DNA from: Cacconaster sp033811195
GTDB taxonomy: Bacteria > Bacteroidota > Bacteroidia > Bacteroidales > UBA932
Length of the DNA stretch: 12,855 nt
Assembly (NCBI GenBank): GCA_033811195.1
Contig: JAPXOZ010000030.1
Span: 1 to 12,855, forward strand
Direction: 5' to 3'
The number at the start of each line of letters is the position of its first letter. Position 1 is the stretch's first letter. Under the pieces are notes generated by a model. It saw only the letters and a program-made list of their open reading frames with translations. It was not told the DNA's origin and did not search any database. Positions 6,594 to 12,855 of the stretch are shown here, in pieces. The position numbers and the translations under genes were made by a program.

Positions 6594-7541
6594 ATGATTG
6601 GAATTATTTACAAATCAAATGACCAGATAGCAACCTCGGATAATACCGATGTATTGAAGAACGTCCTCCAAGAAGATGTTCTTTGGATTGATCTATTCGA
6701 TCCTACCGGTGAGGAAAAACGTTCTGTAGAGCATTTCCTCGATACCAATCTGCAGAGTCGTGCGCAGGCAGAAGAGATCGAGAGTTCATCCCGCTATTCA
6801 GAGACGAACGATAGTATATTCATAAACACAGACTTTTTAATTCCTGGACCGGAAAACTATAGTATGGAGTCGGTATCGTTTATTTTAAAAGGTGATACCA
6901 TAACTTCTATCCGTCAGGTGCCCCTACGTAGTTTTACTGATATCCAGAGGCGCATATTGGCCAATTCGCGTATTTATCCAACCGGTTATCACATTCTTAT
7001 AGGCATCCTTGAAAATAGGATTGACCTAGATGCAGATATGATCGAGTTGATGTCGAAAGAGATCGCGCAGTATAGCAAGAGGGTAAGTCTGGGTGAAGAT
7101 GTGGAGGAGGAATTCCTTCTGGATATCAACCAACTGCAGGAAAACACTATGATGGTACGCGAGAATATCGTGGACAAACAGCGTATGCTGTCGAGCATTC
7201 TCAAAAGCGACAAAGCCCCAGATAGTGTTACCAATAAGTTAAATATCCTTCTAAAAGACGTAGCTTCGCTGATCAACCATACCAACTTCAGCTTTGAACG
7301 TCTCGAATATCTTCAAAATACCGTGCTCGGTCTCATCAACCTTGAGCAAAATAATATTATGAAAATCTTTACCCTGGTATCGGTATTGTTGATACCTCCG
7401 ACTCTGATCGCAAGCATCTTTGGAATGAATGTTAAGCTGCCATTGTTCGGAGGTTACTGGGATATTGTACTTTTGGGCGGTATGATGCTGGCGGTAGTGC
7501 TTGTGGTACTTTTCATTTTCCGTCGCAGGCGGATGCTTTAA
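6594..7541 (+). CDS. corA: Magnesium/cobalt transport protein CorA
   Basis: CorA (315 aa, typical length) is a homopentameric inner-membrane channel for Mg2+, also passing Co2+ and Ni2+. The soluble N-terminal domain spans about 1-250, with long charged helices at 140-250 that form the funnel. The first membrane helix at about 257-276 ends in the signature GMN at 277-279 (here FGMNV rather than the commoner YGMNF). A short periplasmic loop leads to the second helix at about 289-309 and a basic cytoplasmic tail (RRRR at 310-313). The start ATG at 6594 follows a 46-base gap after mqnA containing a candidate promoter. The GH5 gene follows after 12 bases, so the two are probably co-transcribed. 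Regulation in this family is chiefly by Mg2+ binding to the protein; no riboswitch is visible. Confidence 0.94.
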   Translation: MIGIIYKSNDQIATSDNTDVLKNVLQEDVLWIDLFDPTGEEKRSVEHFLDTNLQSRAQAEEIESSSRYSETNDSIFINTDFLIPGPENYSMESVSFILKGDTITSIRQVPLRSFTDIQRRILANSRIYPTGYHILIGILENRIDLDADMIELMSKEIAQYSKRVSLGEDVEEEFLLDINQLQENTMMVRENIVDKQRMLSSILKSDKAPDSVTNKLNILLKDVASLINHTNFSFERLEYLQNTVLGLINLEQNNIMKIFTLVSVLLIPPTLIASIFGMNVKLPLFGGYWDIVLLGGMMLAVVLVVLFIFRRRRML

Positions 7542-7553
7542 TCAACCAAGGTT

Positions 7554-8891
7554 ATGATATACACTCTTCATATGTTACGCACAGCGACACTGGGCGCACT
7601 TTTGCTGCTAACGACTTTGTTTTGCAGCTGTAATTCTTCGGAGGAGCGCAGTGGTTACTGGCATGTACGAGATGGGCAGGTATATCCTCCCGCCTCTCTT
7701 GGTACTGACCCCTATTATTTCATAGGAACTAACTTCTGGTATGGTGTGATACTCGCTTCTGAAGGCGTGGGTGGTGATCGGGAGCGACTTCACCGAGAAC
7801 TGGATACTCTTCATGCTCTGGGAATCGATAATCTTAGAATACTCGTAGGTGCTGACGGTCTTGATGGGACTCACTCGAAGGTGGAGCCTACGTTGCAGAA
7901 GGCCCCCGGAGAGTATGATGAGACATTGCTCCGTGCACTTGATTATCTCATGGTGGAACTGGGCAGACGCAATATGTCTGCAGTGCTCTATCTCAATAAC
8001 GCCTGGGAGTGGAGCGGAGGCTTCGGGCAGTACCTGATGTGGGCAGGAGAGCCCCCTTGTCCAATTCCGTTGATTGATGGAGGAGATGCCTATATGGATT
8101 ACATGGTGCGGTTCCAACGCAACGAAGATGCAAAAGAGCTATTCAGAAGCTATGTTACGCATATAGTCTCGCGCACCAATACTATAAGTAGTATTCCTTA
8201 CAGTGAGGATCCTGCCATTTTTTCGTGGCAGATATGCAATGAGCCGCGTCCCTTTTCATTAGGAGAAAATGACAATCGTCTACTCTTTGCAAAGTGGATT
8301 AGGGAAACTGCGCAATTGATTAGGAGCCTTGATCCCAATCATATGATTTCCACCGGTAGTGAGGGTAAATATGGCTGTGAAAGCGATATGGCCCTGGTGG
8401 AGCTCATTCATTCCTATCCTGAGATTGACTATATCAATATTCATATTTGGCCTACAAACTGGGGTTGGTCGAGTCGCATTAATCCCAATGAAGAGGATTT
8501 GGAGCGTTCTATCTCAAGATCTCGCGACTACATTGAGGAGCATCTGCCTATAGCCGAGCGTTTGGGTAAACCGATTATCATCGAGGAGTTTGGATATCCT
8601 CGTGACGGCTACAGTTTTTCAAAGGAGAGCACTACCGAGCATCGTGATGCCTATTATGGCTTTGTTTTTGATCAGGTGAAAGAATCCCGAATTTCAGGAG
8701 GAGTTATTGCCGGATGCAATTTCTGGGGCTGGGCAGGTTTTGCTGAACCCTCTACGGGGCATTCCTACTGGAGGAGGGGAGATCCATATACAGCAGACCC
8801 CGCGCAGGAGCCGCAGGGTCTGTTTTCGGTATTCAACGGTGATTCTACCGTGGAATTAATTCATAAATATTCTACAAATTCTACAATTTGA
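7554..8891 (+). CDS. Lipoprotein glycoside hydrolase family 5, probable endo-beta-1,4-mannanase (GH5_7-like)
   Basis: Exported GH5 glycosidase, 445 aa. The N terminus is a lipoprotein signal peptide: hydrophobic core LGALLLLTTLF at 13-23, then Cys24-Ser-Cys26. Cys26 with Ser at -1 is the better lipidation site, followed by NSSEE, resembling Bacteroidetes surface-export signals. The ATG at 7572 is an alternative start that also leaves a good signal peptide. The catalytic domain covers about 45-440: GTNFWYG (58-64), WEWSGGFGQYL (151-161), acid/base Glu230 in CNEPRPF, NIHIWPTNW (295-303), and nucleophile Glu345 in IIEEFGYP. Both catalytic glutamates are present. The NWxW-rich pattern resembles subfamily 7 mannanases; the subfamily is inferred from memory of motifs. 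No SusC/SusD-like genes are nearby. The last 11 bases overlap glnS, convergently. Confidence 0.85.
   Translation: MIYTLHMLRTATLGALLLLTTLFCSCNSSEERSGYWHVRDGQVYPPASLGTDPYYFIGTNFWYGVILASEGVGGDRERLHRELDTLHALGIDNLRILVGADGLDGTHSKVEPTLQKAPGEYDETLLRALDYLMVELGRRNMSAVLYLNNAWEWSGGFGQYLMWAGEPPCPIPLIDGGDAYMDYMVRFQRNEDAKELFRSYVTHIVSRTNTISSIPYSEDPAIFSWQICNEPRPFSLGENDNRLLFAKWIRETAQLIRSLDPNHMISTGSEGKYGCESDMALVELIHSYPEIDYINIHIWPTNWGWSSRINPNEEDLERSISRSRDYIEEHLPIAERLGKPIIIEEFGYPRDGYSFSKESTTEHRDAYYGFVFDQVKESRISGGVIAGCNFWGWAGFAEPSTGHSYWRRGDPYTADPAQEPQGLFSVFNGDSTVELIHKYSTNSTI
8875..8890. repeat. Inverted repeat at the GH5/glnS convergent junction
   Basis: CAAATT (8875-8880), loop CTAC, AATTTG (8885-8890): a perfect 6-bp dyad covering the 3' ends of both converging genes. 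A 10-bp palindrome GAATTAATTC lies just upstream (8853-8862). The stem is A/T-rich without a T-run on the + strand, so a terminator role is possible but weak. Confidence 0.4.
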
Positions 8892-10539
8892 AGGAGTCTC
8901 TGAGGCCGGTAGCTTTATTGTAGCCCCCTTTCTTGGAATCCTCTATAAAGTATCCTATACGTTCAAACTGGACAGCTATGCCCGAGTCGTCTTTGAGTAG
9001 GTCAGGTTCTGCAAATGCCTCTTTTACCACCAAAGAGTCGGGATTTAGAAAATCTCTGTAATCCTTTCCTTCCGGAATGGAACCCATCTGCTCTTCAGTA
9101 AAGAGTTTGTCAAATAGGTTGACGGTAATCTTTTCCGAATGAGAAACTGAAGCCCAGTGTATGGTGCCTTTGACGGAGCGCCATGGCCCTGCACCTGGTT
9201 TGCTGCTAGGGTCGTATGTGCAGTGAATTTCCACAACTTCACCCGCTTCGTTCTTGATATAGTCCACACATTTTACGATATAAGAATATTTAAGACGTAC
9301 TTCACCGTTGGGTTTAAGGCGGTGGTATCTCTTGGGAGCCTCCTCCATAAAGTCTTCACTTTCTATATACATCTCTTTTGTAAAAGGTATCTTGCGTTTA
9401 GGACCATTAGGATATTCGGGGTTCATCGGGGCTTCAAAATATTCAACTTTTCCCTCTTCCCAATTATCAATAACCAATTTTACGGGATTTATTACCGCCA
9501 TATAGCGGTTGGAACGACGGTTGAGGTCATCTCTTAGACACCACTCGAGAAGCGAGAGGTCTATGACGTTGTCACGTTTTGCAACTCCAACCTTATCAGC
9601 AAAGAGGCGGATGCTTTCAGGAGTGTAGCCTCTACGGCGAAGTCCGCAGATTGTCGGCATACGAGGGTCATCCCATCCTTCTACGAAATTATTGTTAACC
9701 AGTTCTAGAAGTCTGCGTTTGCTCATCACAGTATAGGTGAGGTTGAGACGTGCAAATTCGTACTGACGGGAGGGAAATATTTCCAGTTTCTCTATAAACC
9801 AGTCGTATAGAGGTCTGTGCACGTCAAATTCAAGAGTACAGATGGAGTGGGTTATTCTTTCTATGGAGTCACACTGACCGTGTGCATAGTCATACATTGG
9901 GTAAATGCACCATTGGTCGCCTGTGCGATGGTGTGATGCGTGGATTATACGGTACATCAGAGGATCGCGCATAAGCATATTAGGGTGCGCCATATCGATT
10001 TTAGCTCGAAGTACTTTGTCACCTTCGGCATATTTTCCCTCTCTCATCTCTTCAAAAAGCCGGAGGTTTTCCTCCACGGGACGGTTGCGCCAGGGGCTAT
10101 TCACTCCGGGAGTGCTGATTGTGCCACGTGTTTCTCGAATTTCTTCTTGTGTCTGGTCATCAACATATGCCAATCCCTTTTTGATAAGAAAAATTGCCCA
10201 CTCATAGAGTTGCTCGAAATAATCCGAAGCATATAGCTCGTTAGCCCATTCAAATCCAAGCCATTTGATATCCTCTTTGATCGAATCTACATACTCCACA
10301 TCCTCTTTTACCGGGTTCGTATCATCAAAACGGAGGTTTGTGTAGCCGCCATATTTTTGTGCCAGTCCGAAGTTTAGGCAGATGCTCTTGGCATGGCCGA
10401 TATGAAGGTATCCGTTGGGCTCCGGCGGGAAACGGGTTATGATTGATTTATGTTTACCGCTGGCCAGGTCGGCTTCGATGATCTCTTCAATAAAATTAAG
10501 ATTGCGCTCAGGCGTCTCATTTTTGATAATTTCTTCCAT
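8881..10539 (-). CDS. glnS: Glutaminyl-tRNA synthetase
   Basis: Class I aminoacyl-tRNA synthetase that charges tRNA-Gln with glutamine in the cytosol; 552 aa versus 554 in E. coli, and collinear along its whole length. The ATP-binding HIGH motif is at 46-49 inside PPEPNGYLHIGHAKS. LRFDDTNPVKED (69-80) marks the Gln/Glu-type active site, CIYPMYDYAHG (211-221) follows the E. coli glutamine site, and MSKRR at 272-276 is the KMSKS equivalent. The C-terminal anticodon-binding beta-barrels end in GLRDSFKL. GlnRS in bacteria is thought to have a eukaryotic origin by gene transfer; its presence suggests direct charging rather than the GatCAB amidation route, though that is not tested here. This is the only minus-strand gene. 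It converges on GH5 with an 11-base overlap and diverges from yicC. Confidence 0.98.
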   Translation of the reverse strand: MEEIIKNETPERNLNFIEEIIEADLASGKHKSIITRFPPEPNGYLHIGHAKSICLNFGLAQKYGGYTNLRFDDTNPVKEDVEYVDSIKEDIKWLGFEWANELYASDYFEQLYEWAIFLIKKGLAYVDDQTQEEIRETRGTISTPGVNSPWRNRPVEENLRLFEEMREGKYAEGDKVLRAKIDMAHPNMLMRDPLMYRIIHASHHRTGDQWCIYPMYDYAHGQCDSIERITHSICTLEFDVHRPLYDWFIEKLEIFPSRQYEFARLNLTYTVMSKRRLLELVNNNFVEGWDDPRMPTICGLRRRGYTPESIRLFADKVGVAKRDNVIDLSLLEWCLRDDLNRRSNRYMAVINPVKLVIDNWEEGKVEYFEAPMNPEYPNGPKRKIPFTKEMYIESEDFMEEAPKRYHRLKPNGEVRLKYSYIVKCVDYIKNEAGEVVEIHCTYDPSSKPGAGPWRSVKGTIHWASVSHSEKITVNLFDKLFTEEQMGSIPEGKDYRDFLNPDSLVVKEAFAEPDLLKDDSGIAVQFERIGYFIEDSKKGGYNKATGLRDSFKL

Positions 10540-10555
10540 AGTGCGAATAAATATA

Positions 10556-10569
10556 GGGATAGTAATCCC
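10556..10569. repeat. Small dyad in the glnS leader
   Basis: GGGAT (10556-10560), AGTA, ATCCC (10565-10569): a 5-bp perfect inverted repeat. On the glnS strand it falls 17-30 bases upstream of the start codon, between the candidate promoter and the ATG, so it would form a small hairpin in the leader RNA. Function unknown; it may be chance. Confidence 0.3.
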
Positions 10570-10582
10570 GTTCTCTAACTTG

Positions 10583-10590
10583 CAAAAATA
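10583..10590 (-). promoter_or_regulatory. -7 promoter box for glnS
   Basis: Read on the minus strand this is TATTTTTG, a full match to TAnnTTTG, 43 bases upstream of the glnS ATG, giving a leader of about 37 bases. I see no TTTG at the proper -33 distance. Confidence 0.38.
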
Positions 10591-10609
10591 AGAAAAAAAC
10601 GCTTACTTT

Positions 10610-10624
10610 GGTATATTTTATACC
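10610..10624. promoter_or_regulatory. Dyad GGTATA-TTT-TATACC upstream of yicC, possible promoter/operator
   Basis: A perfect 6-bp inverted repeat with a 3-base spacer, ending 9 bases before the yicC start at 10634. It contains TATATTTT (10612-10619), one base off the TAnnTTTG -7 box. TACTTTG (10604-10610), a one-base-short version of the box, abuts it. The arrangement would suit either a promoter or a repressor site for yicC, but no regulator is identified. Confidence 0.3.
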
Positions 10625-10633
10625 ACTTGTAGT

Positions 10634-11509
10634 ATGACACGTTCAATGACAGGTTACGGCATGGCGGAATGCCTGATCTCACAAGACAAATATTTGATTG
10701 AAATCCGCTCCCTCAACGGTAAAAATGCCGACATCACCCTCAAGACTTCTATGATTCCCCGCGAAAAGGAGATTGAGGTACGCCAATATCTCATACAGCG
10801 TCTTAACCGCGGCAATATAGACCTTTTTGCCAGCGTGGAACAAAACGGAGAGAACACTGCACGCTCTATAAACGGTCAAATACTGCTGGGCTATTATAAG
10901 CAGCTTTGTTCGATACTTGATGACAGCCCTATGGCAGACCTTGATAGAGAGGATCTGTTGCCGGCGCTTCTCAAGATGCCTGACGTGGTGGAGTCTAAAG
11001 CTCCGGAACTTACAGAAGATGATTGGGAGGAATTTTTTAATGCAATATGTCGCGCTGCTGAAGCGCTCGATACCTTTCGCATAAAGGAAGGAGCGGTTTT
11101 GCGTGGAGACGTACTCTCAAACGTTTCAAAGATTGACGAGTGTCTGGATGAGATAGAGCAATTTGAGCAGGAGAGGATAGAGGCGATCAGGCAGCGTATT
11201 TTAAGCCGTATGGAGGAACTTTCGCTGCAGCCGGATTGTGAGCGTCTCGAGCAGGAGATGGTCTTTTATATAGAAAAACTTGATATCAATGAGGAAAAGG
11301 TGCGTCTAAGACAGCATTGCAGCTATTTCAGGGTAACTATTGACAATGAGGAGTATCCTGGGCGCAAGTTGGGATTCATTGCACAGGAGATGGGACGTGA
11401 GATCAATACCATTGGATCCAAGGCCAATCATGCCGGAATCCAGAGGATTGTGGTAGTGATGAAAGAAGCATTGGAAAAGATCAAAGAGCAATCACTGAAT
11501 ATTCTCTAA
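10634..11509 (+). CDS. yicC: YicC family endoribonuclease
   Basis: YicC-like protein of 291 aa (E. coli YicC is 287), a widespread family with reported endoribonuclease activity on small RNAs. The hallmark N terminus MTRSMTGYGMA (1-11) fixes the start at 10634. The N-terminal YicC domain runs to about 150, followed by a charged helical stretch (160-205). The C-terminal DUF1732 region holds FIAQEMGREINTIGSKANHA (248-267) and ends with KEALEKIKEQSLNIL, all strongly conserved in the family. It diverges from glnS across a 94-base region. The downstream peptidase-type gene starts 21 bases after the stop and may be co-transcribed. In many bacteria yicC precedes gmk; here gmk does not follow. Confidence 0.94.
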   Translation: MTRSMTGYGMAECLISQDKYLIEIRSLNGKNADITLKTSMIPREKEIEVRQYLIQRLNRGNIDLFASVEQNGENTARSINGQILLGYYKQLCSILDDSPMADLDREDLLPALLKMPDVVESKAPELTEDDWEEFFNAICRAAEALDTFRIKEGAVLRGDVLSNVSKIDECLDEIEQFEQERIEAIRQRILSRMEELSLQPDCERLEQEMVFYIEKLDINEEKVRLRQHCSYFRVTIDNEEYPGRKLGFIAQEMGREINTIGSKANHAGIQRIVVVMKEALEKIKEQSLNIL

Positions 11510-11530
11510 ATGTATTAAATATCACATATT

Positions 11531-12855
11531 ATGAAAAAGCAATTATTGTCATTATTAATCCTGGCGCTTCCGTTTGTATCATCTGCGTCAGATAATCAGG
11601 CCCGTTTGCTGCGTTTCCCCACAATCGGAGGTGGCAAGATCGTATTTAGTTATGCCGGTGACCTCTACAGCGTGGATGCTGATGGAGGCGCTGCTACCAG
11701 ACTCACCTCACATGTTGGGTATGAGGTATTTCCAAAAATTTCCCCTGACGGCAAGACTATTGTTTTTACAGGCCAGTACGATGGCAATACCGAGGTCTAT
11801 TCCATGCCTCTGGAGGGTGGAGAGCCGGTGAGGCTTACCTGGACCCCCACTGTTGATCGTGATAATATGGGCGATCGTATGGGTCCCAACAATATCGTGA
11901 TGAACTGGACGCCCGACGGCAAACAGGTTGTTTTCCGCACCAAATGGTATACTTTTTCCGGCTTGAGAGGGCGTCTTTACAAGGTGTCCGCCGGTGGTGG
12001 GGTACCTGAACAGATACCTACTACGGAGGGTGGATTCTGTTCTTATTCGCCTGACGGCAAATATCTGGCGATGAACAGGATGTTCCGAGAATTTCGCACA
12101 TGGAAATACTACAAGGGCGGGCAGGCCGATGATATCTGGATTCACAAGGTAGGTACTACCTCTTTGGAAAAAATCACCGACAATCCCTATCAGAATATCT
12201 TCCCTATGTGGATCGGTGACGAGATATTTTACCTCTCAGACCGAGACAGGACAATGAATATGTTCGTTTACAACACGAAGACAAAAAAGACCGAAAAGGT
12301 GACCGATTTTACTGAATATGACATCAAATTCCCTTCGGCTTCCTCTGAATATATTGTCTTTGAAAATGGAGGATACATCTACAAATTTTCTGTAAAGGAT
12401 CGCACCTATACCAAAGTTAACATCATTCTTGCCAGCGATAACATCTGGGCTCGCACCGAACTTGGCGATGCATCGCAAAGGATGAGTTCCTATGATCTCT
12501 CTCCTGACGGCGAAAGAGTGCTTGTTACAGCACGTGGCGATATCTTTTCACTCCCCGCAAAGCAGGGTGTCACCTATAATATCACCCGTTCACCCGGTTC
12601 ACACGAGCGCAATGTGTCATGGTCGCCTGACGGCAGTACCATCGCATATCTCTCCGACGCCGACGGCGAATATCAGGTATATACGGCTCCCTCTTCGGAT
12701 ATGACTGCTGCAAGGAAAATGACCTCATTTCCATCCGGCTATCTCACCGGACTCCAGTGGTCTCCCGACTCTAAGAGACTTTACTTTAATTCGGATAAGA
12801 TGGATAAATATGAGCTGGATGTATCCACAGGCACGCTTAAACGTATCCTTGTAGG
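11531..12855 (+). CDS. Secreted tricorn-like protein, N-terminal beta-propeller (probable S41 family peptidase), 3'-truncated
   Basis: The ATG at 11531 opens a frame that runs uninterrupted for 441 codons to the window end. Residues 1-19 form a signal peptide (MKK, hydrophobic core, then VSSA before SDNQ), so the protein is exported to the periplasm or beyond. The rest is a beta-propeller with repeated S/T-P-D-G/S turns at 71-74, 127-130, 173-176, 324-327, 365-368 and 411-414, each followed by a strand such as KTIVFT or STIAYLS. The opening RLLRFPTIGGGKIVFSYAGD (25-44) and DLYSVDADGG are typical of Bacteroidetes tricorn-protease homologues, which carry PDZ and S41 serine-peptidase domains after the propeller. 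Those domains lie outside the window, so peptidase activity is inferred. A TolB-like or other propeller protein is the alternative. It begins 21 bases after yicC. Confidence 0.85.
   Translation, partial: MKKQLLSLLILALPFVSSASDNQARLLRFPTIGGGKIVFSYAGDLYSVDADGGAATRLTSHVGYEVFPKISPDGKTIVFTGQYDGNTEVYSMPLEGGEPVRLTWTPTVDRDNMGDRMGPNNIVMNWTPDGKQVVFRTKWYTFSGLRGRLYKVSAGGGVPEQIPTTEGGFCSYSPDGKYLAMNRMFREFRTWKYYKGGQADDIWIHKVGTTSLEKITDNPYQNIFPMWIGDEIFYLSDRDRTMNMFVYNTKTKKTEKVTDFTEYDIKFPSASSEYIVFENGGYIYKFSVKDRTYTKVNIILASDNIWARTELGDASQRMSSYDLSPDGERVLVTARGDIFSLPAKQGVTYNITRSPGSHERNVSWSPDGSTIAYLSDADGEYQVYTAPSSDMTAARKMTSFPSGYLTGLQWSPDSKRLYFNSDKMDKYELDVSTGTLKRILV

Noticed and set aside
7608..8117. Minus-strand open frame of 169 codons
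   Set aside because: Antisense to the GH5 coding region, with no domain or start signal.
9157..9537. Plus-strand open frame of 126 codons inside glnS
   Set aside because: Antisense to well-conserved GlnRS sequence; Phe/Tyr/Ile-rich composition typical of a shadow.
11574..12145. Open frames on both strands in the last 1.3 kb (including 11708-12145 minus and 11574-11831 plus)
   Set aside because: All are overlaid by the continuous frame from 11531 with signal peptide and repeated propeller motifs, which explains the region better.
1..12855. Mobile elements, CRISPR arrays, tRNA/rRNA genes, defence systems
   Set aside because: No transposase, integrase, regularly spaced repeats, cloverleaf or defence gene was seen; the genes are conserved housekeeping and metabolic genes packed with short gaps.

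Overview
The window looks like chromosomal DNA from an anaerobic member of the Bacteroidetes, most likely the order Bacteroidales. Gene starts mostly lack Shine-Dalgarno sequences. Several starts are preceded by the phylum-specific -7 box TAnnTTTG. The RhaD, GH5 lipoprotein, GlnRS and tricorn-type peptidase all read like Bacteroidetes family members. An mqnA gene (futalosine route to menaquinone) argues against Bacteroides itself, where I would expect the classical Men pathway. I cannot name the genus. Coding density is very high: no gap exceeds about 95 bases, and I see no RNA genes, insertion sequences, CRISPR arrays or phage genes.

Layout, left to right. Positions 1-1836 (+) hold the 3' part of rhaD (L-rhamnulose-1-phosphate aldolase), followed closely by two overlapping half-size chromate-transporter genes. 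A short hairpin plus T-run at 1835-1852 and a good Bacteroidetes promoter at 1854-1883 mark a transcription-unit boundary. Positions 1917-5767 (+) hold a tight cluster: a BadF/BadG-type amino-sugar kinase, murQ (MurNAc-6-phosphate etherase), recR (recombination mediator) and a sodium:solute symporter. Kinase, etherase and symporter together fit uptake, phosphorylation and cleavage of N-acetylmuramic acid, like the murT-murK-murQ set known in Tannerella forsythia, with the DNA-repair gene recR embedded in the unit.

Positions 5786-8891 (+) hold mqnA, corA (Mg/Co transporter) and a lipoprotein GH5 glycosidase that resembles endo-beta-mannanases. The GH5 gene converges on glnS (8881-10539, -), and the two coding regions overlap by 11 bases. 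A 94-base divergent region with two small dyads separates glnS from yicC (10634-11509, +). yicC is followed by a gene (11531 to the window end) encoding a secreted tricorn-like beta-propeller protein, cut off before its expected C-terminal peptidase domain.

Most of the window is ordinary, well-conserved gene content. The points worth a second look are the probable MurNAc scavenging operon with embedded recR, the near-leaderless mqnA start, the convergent GH5/glnS overlap, and the isolated mannanase-like lipoprotein. I did not find an obviously new system.
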